Origin: Serratia quinivorans | GTDB taxonomy: Bacteria; Pseudomonadota; Gammaproteobacteria; Enterobacterales; Enterobacteriaceae | Length of the DNA: 64,000 nucleotides | Reading direction: 5' to 3' | Assembly (NCBI GenBank): GCA_900457075.1 | Contig: UGYN01000002.1 | Location: forward strand, 2,294,001 to 2,358,000 | Part shown: positions 52,816 to 64,000 of the stretch, in pieces | Layout of the letters: every line of letters begins with the position of its first letter | Position numbering within the stretch: the first letter of the stretch is position 1 | Position numbers and translations under genes: made by a program | The notes under the pieces: model-generated | Told to the model about the DNA's origin: nothing | Seen by the model: the letters and a program-made list of their open reading frames with translations, nothing else | Database searches by the model: none

Positions 52816-53583
52816 TCAGGCTTTTTTAGCAGCAGCAGCGGCTTTGACGATCACGGCGAAAGCATCGGCTTTCAGTGATGCGCCGCCAACCAGCGCGCCG
52901 TCGATGTCCGGCTGAGTGAACAGCTCGGCGGCATTTTTGTCGTTCACGGAGCCGCCGTACTGGATGATCACTTCTGCAGCCACGGCTGCGTCCTGCTTGG
53001 CGATGTGATCGCGGATAAATTTGTGTACTGCCTGTGCCTGCGCAGGAGTGGCAGACTTGCCGGTACCGATAGCCCAAATTGGCTCATAAGCGATAACCGC
53101 GCCTTTAAAGGCTTCTGCACCCTGGGTTTTCAGTACGGCGTCGATCTGACGTGCGCAAACTTCTTCGGTTTTACCCGCTTCGTTTTCAGCGTCAGTTTCA
53201 CCGATGCACAGCACTGGGATCAGACCGGCAGTTTTCAGCACGGCAAATTTCTCGGCGATCGCAGCGTCAGTTTCTTTGTGGTAAGTACGACGCTCGGAGT
53301 GGCCGATGATGATGTATTGCGCACCAATATCTTTCAGCATGTCGGCGGAAACTTCACCGGTGAATGCGCCGGACAGGTTCACGTCTACGTTTTGGGCGCC
53401 CAGAGCGATGCGGCTGCCGGCCAGCGCGTGCTTGGCCTGGTCCAGGTACATGACCGGTGGTGCGATAGCGACGCCACAACCGTCAACACTGCTCAGTTCA
53501 TTGCGCAGTGCGGCGATCAGTTCGTTAACCATGTGAGTGCTGCCGTTAAGCTTCCAGTTACCCATAACTAATGGATGACGCAT
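52816..53583 (-). CDS. tpiA: Triosephosphate isomerase
   Basis: Interconverts dihydroxyacetone phosphate and glyceraldehyde 3-phosphate. 255 aa TIM barrel: MGNWKLNGS with the catalytic Lys near 11, the catalytic His in IIIGHSERR near 96, the catalytic Glu in [15 protein letters not shown] near 167 (the loop lid), and [11 protein letters not shown] near 210. Convergent with sbp and upstream of yiiQ on the same strand. Confidence 0.98.
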   Translation of the reverse strand: MRHPLVMGNWKLNGSTHMVNELIAALRNELSSVDGCGVAIAPPVMYLDQAKHALAGSRIALGAQNVDVNLSGAFTGEVSADMLKDIGAQYIIIGHSERRTYHKETDAAIAEKFAVLKTAGLIPVLCIGETDAENEAGKTEEVCARQIDAVLKTQGAEAFKGAVIAYEPIWAIGTGKSATPAQAQAVHKFIRDHIAKQDAAVAAEVIIQYGGSVNDKNAAELFTQPDIDGALVGGASLKADAFAVIVKAAAAAKKA

Positions 53584-53710
53584 GTTTTTTCCTCCAACAA
53601 GGGAACGCGAGAGTCGAAATAACCACTGCCGGACCGGCAGTTTACCTGCCCAACAGTATAGAGATGATTAAGCGCGAAGGCTTTGCTTTTCGTCATTAAA
53701 TGACCGGCTG

Positions 53711-54316
53711 TTACGGCTCGGATAGCGTCAGCTTAACCGGTTCAACAGCGAAAGTTACTCCTTTATCGCCGTTGTCCGCGACCACATAACGGATCGCACC
53801 GACCTGCTGTTGGTAAAAGCGCGAACCTTTGCCTTTCTCCAGCAGGTTGGCCACTTTGCTCAGGCTTTTTTCCACCGTCAGCGCCGGTTCAAACTGGCGC
53901 ATCAGTGCGGCCATATAGTTGATGGCAATGGTGCGGGCCGCCTTTTCTTCGCTGCTTTGCTGCAGCGGCAGATGGGTAATTTGCAGCGTTTTGATTTTGC
54001 CGGTGCCCTTTTCCAGCGCAGTGGAGGCGTAGAGATTTTCGTTCAGCTTGCTGGCGGCACGCGTCAGCAGTGGCGTATCGTCCTCTGCGGTTGCGATGGC
54101 GCGAAATTCGCCAATCGGCAGCGTCGGGTTGTCGCGGTTATATTTTTCGCGGAATTTGACCACCGTCAGATCAAAGGTCGGTGCCCCGGCCAGCAGATAC
54201 GGCGCGGTGGGCGATGCACTGACGGCGGCATCCGGCGGATCGGCCCAGGCGCTGCTGATACTCAGCAACAGGCAGGCGATGGCGATGGTTTTTCTCAGCA
54301 TGGTATAACACGGCAT
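53711..54316 (-). CDS. yiiQ: YiiQ, DUF1454 exported protein
   Basis: About 201 aa with a signal peptide (MLRKTIAIACLLLSISSAWA, cleaved after AWA), so periplasmic or surface-associated. The segments TAPYLLAGAPTFDLTVVKFR, LTRAASKLNENLYASTALEKG and RYVVADNGDKGVTFAVEPVK (each shown within 20 residues) match E. coli YiiQ of the DUF1454 family. Function unknown. Start uncertain: TTG at 54325 has the best-spaced GGAG, ATG at 54316 and 54301 are alternatives. In the conserved tpiA-yiiQ-yiiR-fpr block. Confidence 0.88.
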   Translation of the reverse strand: MPCYTMLRKTIAIACLLLSISSAWADPPDAAVSASPTAPYLLAGAPTFDLTVVKFREKYNRDNPTLPIGEFRAIATAEDDTPLLTRAASKLNENLYASTALEKGTGKIKTLQITHLPLQQSSEEKAARTIAINYMAALMRQFEPALTVEKSLSKVANLLEKGKGSRFYQQQVGAIRYVVADNGDKGVTFAVEPVKLTLSEP

Positions 54317-54502
54317 CAAGAACAAAGATGGCTCCGATTAAAGCGATAACCCAGGGGGATTGTCAAAGATCCCGCGCCATTATCGCTTGCTGACAGGAAA
54401 GCTGTGCGTTACTCCGCGTAATGCAGGGCAGAAATCTTCGCCCGGCAGCGCCTATGTTACACTGCACGGCAGAATATGGGCAGGCTAACAACGCAGGATT
54501 CA

Positions 54503-54928
54503 ATGACAATACAACAGTGGTGCTTTTCGTTTAAGGGCCGAATTGGGCGGCGTGACTTTTGGATTTGGATGGTGCTGTGGCTGGTGCTGATGGTTGTGGC
54601 TTTTTCTCTCGCCAGTCGTGAACTGGTGGATATCCAGACCATCGCATTCTTTATCGTGGGCTTGCTGTGGCCGACGGCGGCGGTGTTGGTGAAACGGCTG
54701 CACGACCGCAATAAAGCCGGCTGGTGGGCGTTATTGCTGATCCTGGCGTGGTTGCTGGCGGCGGGCAACTGGCAGATGCTGGCACCGCTCTGGCAATGGG
54801 GCGTCGGGCGTTTTATCCCGACGCTGATCATTGTGATGATGATGATCGATTTGGGCGCCTTTGTCGGCACGCCTGACGATAACCGTTTTGGTCCGCCGGC
54901 CGAGCCGGTGAAGTTCAGCGCACAATGA
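54503..54928 (+). CDS. yiiR: YiiR, DUF805 inner membrane protein
   Basis: 141 aa, four transmembrane segments. The N-terminus MTIQQWCFSFKGRIGRRDFW and the conserved VKRLHDRNKAGWWA are typical of DUF805 proteins. No known function. Start at 54503 matches E. coli YiiR; an ATG at 54476 would add nine residues. Convergent with fpr. Confidence 0.9.
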   Translation: MTIQQWCFSFKGRIGRRDFWIWMVLWLVLMVVAFSLASRELVDIQTIAFFIVGLLWPTAAVLVKRLHDRNKAGWWALLLILAWLLAAGNWQMLAPLWQWGVGRFIPTLIIVMMMIDLGAFVGTPDDNRFGPPAEPVKFSAQ

Positions 54929-54937
54929 GGCCGTACG

Positions 54938-55684
54938 CTACCAGTATTGCTCGCTGGTGATATGGCCAGGCTTGCGGCGCAGGTGCTTGCGCATTTGCCG
55001 CTGATCCTTCAGCGTTTGCTGGGTATCCCGCACCATTTGCGGGTTACCGCACAGCATCACATGGTCGGTTTCCGCGTCGAGGGGTAATCCCACCGCCGCT
55101 TCCAGCCGGCCATCCTCGATCAGCGCCGGTACGCGGCCGGTCAGCGAGCCGGTGACTTCTTCGCGGCTGACAATAGTCTGAATGCGCAGTTTGCCGTTGT
55201 AACGCTGCTGTAATTGCTGCATCAGCGGCAGGTAGCTGAGATCGCGCGCAAAGCGGGCGGCATGCACCAGCACCAGATTTTTGAAGCGCTCCAGGTCTTT
55301 GCCTTCCTGCAGCATCGACAGGTAAGGGCCGATGGCGGTGCCTGTCGCCAACATCCACAGGGTGTCGCATTCAGGCACTTCCTCCAGCACGAAAAATCCG
55401 GCGGCCTCTTTGGTCACCATCACTTCGGAACCCGGTCGCAGTTGATTGAGGCGTGGGCTCAGTTTGCCTTCCGGCACGGTGACCAGGTAAAACTCCAGGT
55501 TCGGATCGCTGGGGGCGTTGACGTAGGAATAGGCGCGCTGCACGCGTTCGCCGTCAATTTCCAGCGCCAGTTTGGCAAATTGCCCGGCGATAAAGGGAGC
55601 AATGGGGGCATGGACGGTGATGCTGAACAGCCCGTCGGTCCATTGCGTGACTTGTGTAACCTTGCCATTAACCCAGTCAGCCAT
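54938..55684 (-). CDS. fpr: Ferredoxin/flavodoxin-NADP+ reductase
   Basis: FAD enzyme that moves electrons between NADPH and flavodoxin or ferredoxin, used in oxidative-stress repair and radical-enzyme activation. 248 aa. FAD-binding RAYSYVNAPSD near 50, NADP region LATGTAIGPYLSML near 112 and the C-terminal SEQYW with the aromatic tail. Its start is 3 bp from the stop of a SufR-like regulator gene on the same strand, an arrangement not in E. coli, where fpr adjoins glpX. Confidence 0.95.
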   Translation of the reverse strand: MADWVNGKVTQVTQWTDGLFSITVHAPIAPFIAGQFAKLALEIDGERVQRAYSYVNAPSDPNLEFYLVTVPEGKLSPRLNQLRPGSEVMVTKEAAGFFVLEEVPECDTLWMLATGTAIGPYLSMLQEGKDLERFKNLVLVHAARFARDLSYLPLMQQLQQRYNGKLRIQTIVSREEVTGSLTGRVPALIEDGRLEAAVGLPLDAETDHVMLCGNPQMVRDTQQTLKDQRQMRKHLRRKPGHITSEQYW

Positions 55685-55687
55685 ACT

Positions 55688-56311
55688 CTAAAGCTCCAAT
55701 GGTCGAATCAAATAAGCGCAATGTCGTGAGCCGGAAATAGCATGCGCAGTACGCTCGATGCGATAACCCTGGCCAAACAGACGGTTAAACAGTTGCAGCT
55801 CCGAGTTGCACAGGCTGCTGCAGGCGGTGGCCGCCACGCCGATTGGGCAGTGGTTTTCCACCAGTAGCATGCCCTGCGGGTGCTCTAACAGTTCGGCCAT
55901 GTAGCCATCATGCTGCCGCAGGCGCACCAATCGGGCGAGTTTGGCCTGATGGCAGTCTTCCTCAGACAGTTCTTCAGCATAGCGCTGATAAAGCTTGTCT
56001 TCGCGCGCGCTGAGCAACTGGTCCACCCCTTCCGCCCCAAACAACTGATGGGCGGATCCCAACAGCTCTGTCGCCAGCCGATCGTGGCCATTGGCAAACT
56101 GGGCGTGGCCCTGCTGGGTCAGCGACCAGTAGCGTGTGGGGCGACCTACCTTGGTACGCGCTTCCTCGTAACCCACCAGCTCACGTTTTTCCAGAGATTG
56201 CAGATGCTGACGGATACCCATGGGGGTGATGTCCAGACGTTCAGCCAGCATTTTGGCAGAGTGCGGCCCCAAGGTTTTTAACTGCAATAAAATCAGCTCT
56301 GTTGTCTTCAT
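55688..56311 (-). CDS. SufR-like transcriptional regulator with predicted Fe-S cysteines
   Basis: 207 aa. An N-terminal winged helix (about 1-70: LKTLGPHSAKMLAERLDITP, then GIRQHLQSLEKRELV) is followed by a helical part and a C-terminal region with cysteines in ENHCPIGVAATACSSLCNSE (about 150-170) and SRHCAYLI near the end. This C-x12-C...C-type spacing resembles SufR-family Fe-S sensors. Immediately upstream of fpr on the same strand, 3 bp apart, and divergent from emrD. I infer control of fpr and itself by Fe-S or redox state; none of this is shown directly. Confidence 0.8.
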   Translation of the reverse strand: MKTTELILLQLKTLGPHSAKMLAERLDITPMGIRQHLQSLEKRELVGYEEARTKVGRPTRYWSLTQQGHAQFANGHDRLATELLGSAHQLFGAEGVDQLLSAREDKLYQRYAEELSEEDCHQAKLARLVRLRQHDGYMAELLEHPQGMLLVENHCPIGVAATACSSLCNSELQLFNRLFGQGYRIERTAHAISGSRHCAYLIRPLEL

Positions 56312-56607
56312 AAACCCAATCCCTATGGCGTTATTTTATTTCAAGATGATGAAAATAATTATCGATTAAATGCTAAAGCCAAACTATTGAAAGTTTGCCA
56401 TTTTTAACCCATAAGCAGTAGACGTACAGTTTAATTTACGAGGCTGGTTGGCTTTGCTGCCACTGTGACGGAGATCAATATTTGCCGGAAACTCGCTAAA
56501 AAAATTAAATTTGTTAGCTTATGCCGCCATAGAGGGCTGCTCGCCGTTCTGGCTGAATTAGGGGCCATACCGGGACGCTGTGACGAGTTAATACGTTAAC
56601 GAAGATA

Positions 56608-57792
56608 ATGAGAAAAATAGAAAACTTTCACCTGTTGGTGATGCTTACCCTGTTAGTGGCCGTCGGTCAGATGGCACAAACCATTTATGTCCCCGTGATT
56701 GCTGATATTGCCAAGGCTCTGTCGGTGCGCTCCGGTGCCGTGCAGCGCGTGATGGCGGCTTATCTGATGACCTATGGTTTCTCGCAGTTGATTTACGGCC
56801 CGCTGTCGGACCGTATTGGCCGTCGGCCGGTGATCCTGGCCGGGATGATGATTTTTATGATGGGTGCGCTTGGCGCGCTGCTGTCCACCAACCTGACGAT
56901 GCTGGTTGCCGCCAGTGCCATTCAGGGGATGGGGACCGGCGTGGCGGGGGTGATGGCGCGAACCATGCCGCGTGACCTGTATGCCGGTACTTCGCTGCGC
57001 TATGCCAACAGCCTGCTCAACATGGGCATTCTGGTCAGTCCGCTGTTGGCACCGATCATCGGTGGGGCATTGGCGATGATATTTGGCTGGCGCGCCTGTT
57101 ATGCCTTCCTGTTGGTGTTGTGTGCCGGTGTAGCCTTCGCCATGTTCCGCTGGCTGCCGGAAACCCGACCGCAGCAGACCGAAAAGCGGCGCATGCTGGC
57201 GAGCTTCCGCAAGCTGCTGACGGACAGTACTTTCAGCTGTTATCTGGTGATGCTGATCGGTGCTCTGGCGGGGATCGCGGTCTTTGAAGCCAGCTGCGGC
57301 GTGCTGATGGGCGGCGTATTGGGCCTTAGCGGACTGACCGTCAGTATCCTGTTTATTCTGCCAATCCCGGCGGCGTTCTTTGGTGCCTGGTATGCCGGTC
57401 GTGACGGCAAAAGCTTCCACAGTCTGGTGTGGCATTCGGTGATCAGTTGCCTGTTGGCGGGCCTGATGATGTGGATCCCCGGGTGGTTTGGCGTGATGAA
57501 TATCTGGACGCTGATTGTGCCGGCTGCGCTGTTCTTCTTCGGTGCCGGGATGCTATTCCCGCTGGCCACTACCGGGGCGATGGAGCCGTTTCCTTATCTG
57601 GCCGGTGCGGCTGGCGCATTGGTCGGGGGCATGCAGAACATGGGCTCCGGCCTGGCGACCTGGCTTTCCGCCATGCTGCCGCAGACCGGGCAGTTCAGCC
57701 TCGGCCTGCTGATGTTTGCCATGGCATTACTGATTTTGCTGTGCTGGTGGCCGTTATCGCACCGGATGCAGCATCAGGGACATACCGTATAA
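56608..57792 (+). CDS. emrD: EmrD, MFS multidrug efflux transporter
   Basis: Inner-membrane 12-segment antiporter of the DHA1 group that exports hydrophobic compounds. 394 aa, like E. coli EmrD: MTLLVAVGQMAQTIYVPVI near the start, motif A in GPLSDRIGRRPVILAGMM, and AASAIQGMGTGVAGVMARTM near 95. In E. coli emrD is at a different locus. Here it and the SufR-like gene lie between fpr and glpX, which are adjacent in E. coli. The 296 bp to the divergent regulator holds both promoters. Confidence 0.9.
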   Translation: MRKIENFHLLVMLTLLVAVGQMAQTIYVPVIADIAKALSVRSGAVQRVMAAYLMTYGFSQLIYGPLSDRIGRRPVILAGMMIFMMGALGALLSTNLTMLVAASAIQGMGTGVAGVMARTMPRDLYAGTSLRYANSLLNMGILVSPLLAPIIGGALAMIFGWRACYAFLLVLCAGVAFAMFRWLPETRPQQTEKRRMLASFRKLLTDSTFSCYLVMLIGALAGIAVFEASCGVLMGGVLGLSGLTVSILFILPIPAAFFGAWYAGRDGKSFHSLVWHSVISCLLAGLMMWIPGWFGVMNIWTLIVPAALFFFGAGMLFPLATTGAMEPFPYLAGAAGALVGGMQNMGSGLATWLSAMLPQTGQFSLGLLMFAMALLILLCWWPLSHRMQHQGHTV

Positions 57793-57798
57793 AACTGA

Positions 57799-57819
57799 CA
57801 GGGCGCCGAAGGCGCCCTG
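57799..57819. terminator. Hairpin between emrD and glpX
   Basis: Stem CAGGGCGCC/GGCGCCCTG with a GAA loop between the convergent stop codons. T-stretches are short. Confidence 0.75.
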
Positions 57820-57824
57820 ATTAT

Positions 57825-58835
57825 TTACAGCAGGAACTCGTGCAGCGCCGGGTCTTTACGATCAAGGTAGTGGGTTGAGCGGATACGGCGGATAGTGCGT
57901 GATTTGCCGCGGATCAGCAGGGTTTCCGTGGTGGCCATATTGCCCTGGCGGCTAATGCCTTCCAACAAATCGCCCTTGGTGATGCCGGTGGCGGAGAAAA
58001 TCACGTTGTCGTTGCGCGCCATATCATCCAGCAGCAATACCTTGCCGGCTTCAATTCCCATCTCTTTGCAACGCGCCAGTTCTTCCTCACCGATGCGGCG
58101 ATTCTCGGCGCTGTCACCCTTCACCTGGTGGCGCGGCAGCAGGCGTGCCTGCATATCGCCATCCAGCGCACGGATCACCGCGGCGGAAATGACCCCTTCA
58201 GGCGCACCGCCGATGCCGTACATCACGTCGACTTCACTGTCGGGCATACAGGTCAGGATTGAGGCCGCCACATCGCCGTCGGGGATAGCGAAGACTCGTA
58301 CCCCGAGTTGCTGCATCTGGGCAATAACGCCGTCGTGACGCGGCTTGGCCAGAATGACCACCGTCAATTGGCTCAGCGGTTTGCCCAGACAGACCGCGAC
58401 CTTGTTCAGGTTCTCGGCCAGCGGCAGGTTAAGATCGATCGCGCCGCGCGCTGCCGGGCCCACCACCAGTTTTTCCATATACATGTCAGGGGCGTGCAGG
58501 AAGGTGCCGCGATCGCCCACCGCCAGTACAGCCAACGCATTGGGCTGGCCCATGGCGGTCATGCGGGTGCCTTCGATCGGGTCGACGGCGATATCCACCG
58601 CGTCGCCCTGGCCGCTGCCGACCTGCTCGCCGATATACAGCATTGGCGCTTCATCAATTTCGCCTTCGCCGATCACGATGCGGCCATCGATATCCACTTT
58701 ATTAAGCATAATGCGCATTGCGTTGACCGCAGCACCATCGGCGGCGTTCTTATCGCCGCGTCCCAACCATTTGTAGCCCGCCAGCGCGGCAGCTTCGGTA
58801 ACACGGGAGAATTCGATGGCTAATTCACGTTTCAT
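57825..58835 (-). CDS. glpX: Fructose-1,6-bisphosphatase class II (GlpX)
   Basis: Mn2+-dependent fructose 1,6-bisphosphatase for gluconeogenesis from glycerol. 336 aa. MKRELAIEFSRVTEAAALAG at the start, then IGEGEIDEAPMLYIGE near 55 and the metal and substrate motif DPIEGTRM near 85, with YGIGGAPEGVISA near 185. I chose 58835 to match the family; the frame is open much further upstream. Last gene of glpFKX, separated from glpK by a terminator. Confidence 0.97.
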   Translation of the reverse strand: MKRELAIEFSRVTEAAALAGYKWLGRGDKNAADGAAVNAMRIMLNKVDIDGRIVIGEGEIDEAPMLYIGEQVGSGQGDAVDIAVDPIEGTRMTAMGQPNALAVLAVGDRGTFLHAPDMYMEKLVVGPAARGAIDLNLPLAENLNKVAVCLGKPLSQLTVVILAKPRHDGVIAQMQQLGVRVFAIPDGDVAASILTCMPDSEVDVMYGIGGAPEGVISAAVIRALDGDMQARLLPRHQVKGDSAENRRIGEEELARCKEMGIEAGKVLLLDDMARNDNVIFSATGITKGDLLEGISRQGNMATTETLLIRGKSRTIRRIRSTHYLDRKDPALHEFLL

Positions 58836-58908
58836 GGCAAAACCTGTCTGTGAGAAAGGGAGAAAATATCGACAAAGTTTATCACAGCGGGCGATGGTGG
58901 GGCGGGGC

Positions 58909-58939
58909 AAAAAAAACGCGCCACCCGGAGGCAGCGCGT
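58909..58939 (-). terminator. Terminator between glpK and glpX
   Basis: Read on the minus strand: a 10 bp stem ACGCGCTGCC/GGTGGCGCGT (two G-U pairs) followed by eight U. It would reduce transcription into glpX unless read through or served by a separate promoter in the 73 bp that follow. Confidence 0.85.
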
Positions 58940-58965
58940 GATGAGGTCGACAAAGCAAAACAGCG

Positions 58966-61363
<2,398 letters not shown>

Positions 61364-61902
61364 AATGTTGTTGTCCTGCAAAACGGCGGTTATGGGTTTA
61401 TAGGCTCTGGGTGTGTATCGATCTGGCCTATGGGTACAGTTTTTTTCATCTCGTCCAATTATTAATTGAGGACGTGATGTAAATTTATCGTTAACGAACA
61501 TAAACGAGAAATAGCGAAATCAAAATGTGTGTGCTTCGTCATAAAATTGAGCGAATTCGCGTCGTTTTGTGTTCTTTCTGCTCCATGAAACTGTGATCTG
61601 ACCAGTGATTTGGCCACCGTTCGTTAACAAAGCGATTTACGCGCGGTGAGTATTTTCAGTTTTTGCTGATAGTGGCGGCAGGAAAATTGCAACAGACTGC
61701 GCGTTGAGCCGGATGTTGCTAGACAGTCGGGGACAGGCTACTTACAATCGTTTTTATCGAAAGAAGCGTTTTATCGAGACAGGCGCGTTATTTTCAATAA
61801 AAGCGTGTGTCACTTGGCGCGATGCATATTCGCAGCAGTTGCAACCAAAGTTGCGGCCGTTACCTATAGATGTACGCCTTGCTATCATGAGGGGACTGAA
61901 GA
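61364..61902. other. Regulatory region between glpF and zapB
   Basis: 539 bp between divergent genes with no coding evidence beyond small chance frames. It holds the presumed glpF promoter with GlpR-like operators (61483-61502 and 61616-61635) and an ATGAGGGG ribosome site before zapB. A TATCAT near 61884 might be the zapB -10 box. CRP control is expected from E. coli, but the only TGTGA (near 61590) lacks a second half. Confidence 0.55.
61483..61502 (-). promoter_or_regulatory. GlpR-like operator upstream of glpF
   Basis: Read on the minus strand, TATGTTCGTTAACGATAAAT fits 18 of 20 positions of the GlpR repressor consensus as I recall it (WATKYTCGWW and its inverse). A further half-site follows toward glpF, and a weaker copy is at 61616-61635. 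It lies 120 bp from the glpF start. Confidence 0.7.
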
Positions 61903-62142
61903 ATGTCATTTGAAGTATTTGAGAAATTGGAATCAAAAGTTCAGCAGGCGATCGATACCATCACCCTGCTGCAGATGGAAATTGAAGAGCTGAAAGACAA
62001 AAACAACACTCTTTCACAGGAAGTTCAGGCTGCCTCCGGCAACCACGAATCGTTGGTACGCGAGAACCAGCAACTGAAAGAAGAGCAGCACGTATGGCAA
62101 GACCGTCTGCGTGCGCTGTTGGGCAAAATGGAAGAAGTCTGA
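61903..62142 (+). CDS. zapB: Cell division protein ZapB
   Basis: Small coiled-coil protein that joins the early division ring through ZapA and helps Z-ring assembly. 79 aa, predicted helical nearly end to end, with [20 protein letters not shown] and heptads of Leu through TLSQEVQAA. Same position as in E. coli, divergent from glpF, convergent with rraA. Confidence 0.95.
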   Translation: MSFEVFEKLESKVQQAIDTITLLQMEIEELKDKNNTLSQEVQAASGNHESLVRENQQLKEEQHVWQDRLRALLGKMEEV

Positions 62143-62160
62143 TTCCGTATTGCACGATCG

Positions 62161-62186
62161 AAAAGGGCGCCTTAGGCGCCCTTTTT
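62161..62186. terminator. Bidirectional terminator between zapB and rraA
   Basis: Stem AAAAGGGCGCC/GGCGCCCTTTT with a TTA loop and T-tract on the plus strand and A-tract (U on minus) on the other side. Confidence 0.9.
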
Positions 62187-62198
62187 CCTATCTGAAAA

Positions 62199-62690
<492 letters not shown>

Positions 62691-62764
62691 TTACGTCTGT
62701 TTGCCGCTGGAATAACCAGTATATCCCTTTATTCGCCCTGTTGGCAAAATCATCAGTTCGATGG

Positions 62765-63682
62765 CTAACTGAGCACCACGCCGATAGCGAACAATATATT
62801 GGCCAGCAGCGCCGCCTTGACCATATGTTCAAGCATCGGCCGCATACCGGCTGGCGTAGGGTCACGCAACACGCGCAAGCCATGGCGTACCAGCAACGGG
62901 ATAGCCAAGACAAACAACCAGCCCCACAGGCTATGCAGGTTGAGCAACGTGAACAGCGTAAAGCACGCCACCGCGCCGATCAGCAGCAACAGGTGGTAAT
63001 AACGCGCCTTCTGCGGCCCGAGCCGGACTGCCAGGGTATTCTTGCCGTTGGCGCGATCGCTTTCGATATCGCGCAGATTATTGATATTGAGCACCGCCGC
63101 TGCCAGCAGGCCACAGGCGGTGGCCGGCAGCATTACGATGCTGTCAAAGGCGTGGGTTTGCAGGTAGAAAGTGCCTGCGACGCTCAGCCAGCCGAAGAAC
63201 ACCAGCACCGAGATATCGCCCAAGCCCAGATAGCCGTAAGGTTTGTTGCCGACGGTATAGGTAATGGCTGCGACGATAGAAAGCCCGCCCAGCACCAGGA
63301 AGCCCACCACATCGCTGGGTTGTTCACAGGCTACGGCAATTAGCGAACTGCCGGCGATGGCGATCAGTACCACCGTCACCACCAACGCCCGTTTCATCTG
63401 TGCCTGGGTGATCATGCCTTTTTGCATGCCACGTAGCGGCCCGATACGATCTTCCTTGTCGCTGCCTTTTACCGCATCGCCATAGTCGTTCGCCAGGTTG
63501 GAGAGAATTTGCAGCAGGCCGGCCGTCAGCAGCGCCAGCAGCGCCACGCCGGGCTTCAGGCTACCTTGCCAGGCGGCAATGGCGGAACCGACGACGATCG
63601 AGGCAAAGGCCAGCGGCAGGGTGCGCGGTCGTAAACTTTCAAGCCAGGCTCTGGCCGGGGAGATGGTAGTTGATGAGCTCAT
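62765..63682 (-). CDS. menA: 1,4-dihydroxy-2-naphthoate polyprenyltransferase (MenA)
   Basis: Membrane UbiA-family enzyme that attaches the polyprenyl chain to dihydroxynaphthoate to make demethylmenaquinone. 305 aa, about eight or nine transmembrane segments. The Asp-rich motifs are NLANDYGDAVKGSDKED near 65 and NNLRDIESDRANGKNTL near 190. Follows hslU in the E. coli order hslVU-menA-rraA. Confidence 0.96.
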   Translation of the reverse strand: MSSSTTISPARAWLESLRPRTLPLAFASIVVGSAIAAWQGSLKPGVALLALLTAGLLQILSNLANDYGDAVKGSDKEDRIGPLRGMQKGMITQAQMKRALVVTVVLIAIAGSSLIAVACEQPSDVVGFLVLGGLSIVAAITYTVGNKPYGYLGLGDISVLVFFGWLSVAGTFYLQTHAFDSIVMLPATACGLLAAAVLNINNLRDIESDRANGKNTLAVRLGPQKARYYHLLLLIGAVACFTLFTLLNLHSLWGWLFVLAIPLLVRHGLRVLRDPTPAGMRPMLEHMVKAALLANILFAIGVVLS

Positions 63683-63723
63683 TTTTCGCTTCAGAGTTAG
63701 TGGCTGTGTCCGTTAGAAATAGT

Positions 63724-63748
63724 TGTGGGAGGCAAAATGCCTCCCACA
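63724..63748. terminator. Hairpin between hslU and menA
   Basis: Perfect stem TGTGGGAGGCA/TGCCTCCCACA with a three-base loop. No strong U-tract on either side, so it may only reduce readthrough from hslU. Confidence 0.55.
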
Positions 63749-63775
63749 GATGACTGACTGGACATGATTGAGCGA

Positions 63776-64000
63776 TTATAGGATAAAACGACTCAAATCT
63801 TCATCCGCTACCAGTTCATCCAGATGATTACGTACGTAATCCGCATCAATTGTAATGGATTGACCGTTAATTTCACTCGCATCATAAGAAATATCTTCCA
63901 TCAGACGCTCGAGCACGGTGTGCAAACGACGTGCGCCGATGTTTTCGGTGCTTTCGTTAACCTGCCATGCGGCTTCGGCGATGCGGCGGATACCTTCGGC
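63776..64000 (-). CDS. hslU: HslU ATPase, C-terminal end (5' part outside window)
   Basis: C-terminal 74 residues of the ATPase that unfolds substrates for the HslV protease. Read from the window edge: [20 protein letters not shown], then the sensor-2 arginine region [20 protein letters not shown], and the C-terminal DLSRFIL tail that docks into HslV. The stop is TAA at 63776-63778. It continues past position 64000, so the start is not visible. Upstream of menA. Confidence 0.95.
   Translation of the reverse strand, partial: AEGIRRIAEAAWQVNESTENIGARRLHTVLERLMEDISYDASEINGQSITIDADYVRNHLDELVADEDLSRFIL

Noticed and set aside
56653..57435. 260-codon frame antisense to emrD
   Set aside because: Low-complexity His/Gln/Arg-rich translation typical of the shadow of a membrane protein gene.

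Overview
The window is a 64 kb stretch of chromosome from an enterobacterium, most likely a Serratia (Yersiniaceae). Housekeeping proteins (RpoZ, L33, SecB, CpxR, GlpK, TpiA) are close to identical to E. coli in sequence and length. The outer-core LPS locus, however, is of the Klebsiella/Serratia type: a WaaE-like glucosyltransferase beside coaD, WabG/WabH-like transferases and a WabN-like deacetylase, not the E. coli waaGPSBOJYZK set. I see no rRNA, tRNA, CRISPR, prophage or insertion sequence.

Layout. 1-2.9 kb: spoT (cut by the left edge), rpoZ and gmk. 3.2-10.8 kb: ligB followed by a variable segment with an MFS pump and its divergent LysR regulator, yicG, a DUF3574 lipoprotein, nupC and a small predicted DNA-binding protein. 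10.9-18.3 kb: a conserved block of yicC, rph-pyrE (with attenuator), slmA, coaBC-dut, radC, rpmBG and mutM. 18.3-32.7 kb: coaD and the LPS inner/outer-core locus, in blocks facing both ways (waaE-waaA; a GT9 gene; wabH-wabG-waaQ; wabN-GT9; waaL, a WaaZ-like gene, waaC, waaF, hldD). 32.9-37.5 kb: kbl-tdh (threonine catabolism) and an acid-stress arginine decarboxylase. 37.9-46.6 kb: yibQ-envC-gpmI, yibN-grxC-secB-gpsA-cysE, a DUF3313 lipoprotein and trmL. 46.6-64 kb: cpxA-cpxR and cpxP with the CpxQ sRNA in its 3' UTR, fieF, pfkA, sbp, tpiA, yiiQ, yiiR, fpr with a SufR-like regulator, emrD, glpF-glpK-glpX, zapB, rraA, menA and the end of hslU.

Three genes (coaBC, gpmI and an LPS glycosyltransferase) are each broken by what looks like one extra base. 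The first two are essential or central genes, and two of the three breaks are in runs of seven identical bases. The simplest reading is indel errors in the sequence. The poly-C tract in the LPS glycosyltransferase could instead be a real phase-variation or null allele.

The window is mostly conserved core genome and I found no clear new multi-gene system. The points most worth a second look are the 92 bp imperfect inverted repeat in the rpmB leader, the AT-rich waaL region inside the LPS locus, the predicted Fe-S-sensing regulator placed 3 bp upstream of fpr, and the homopolymer frameshift in the LPS transferase.
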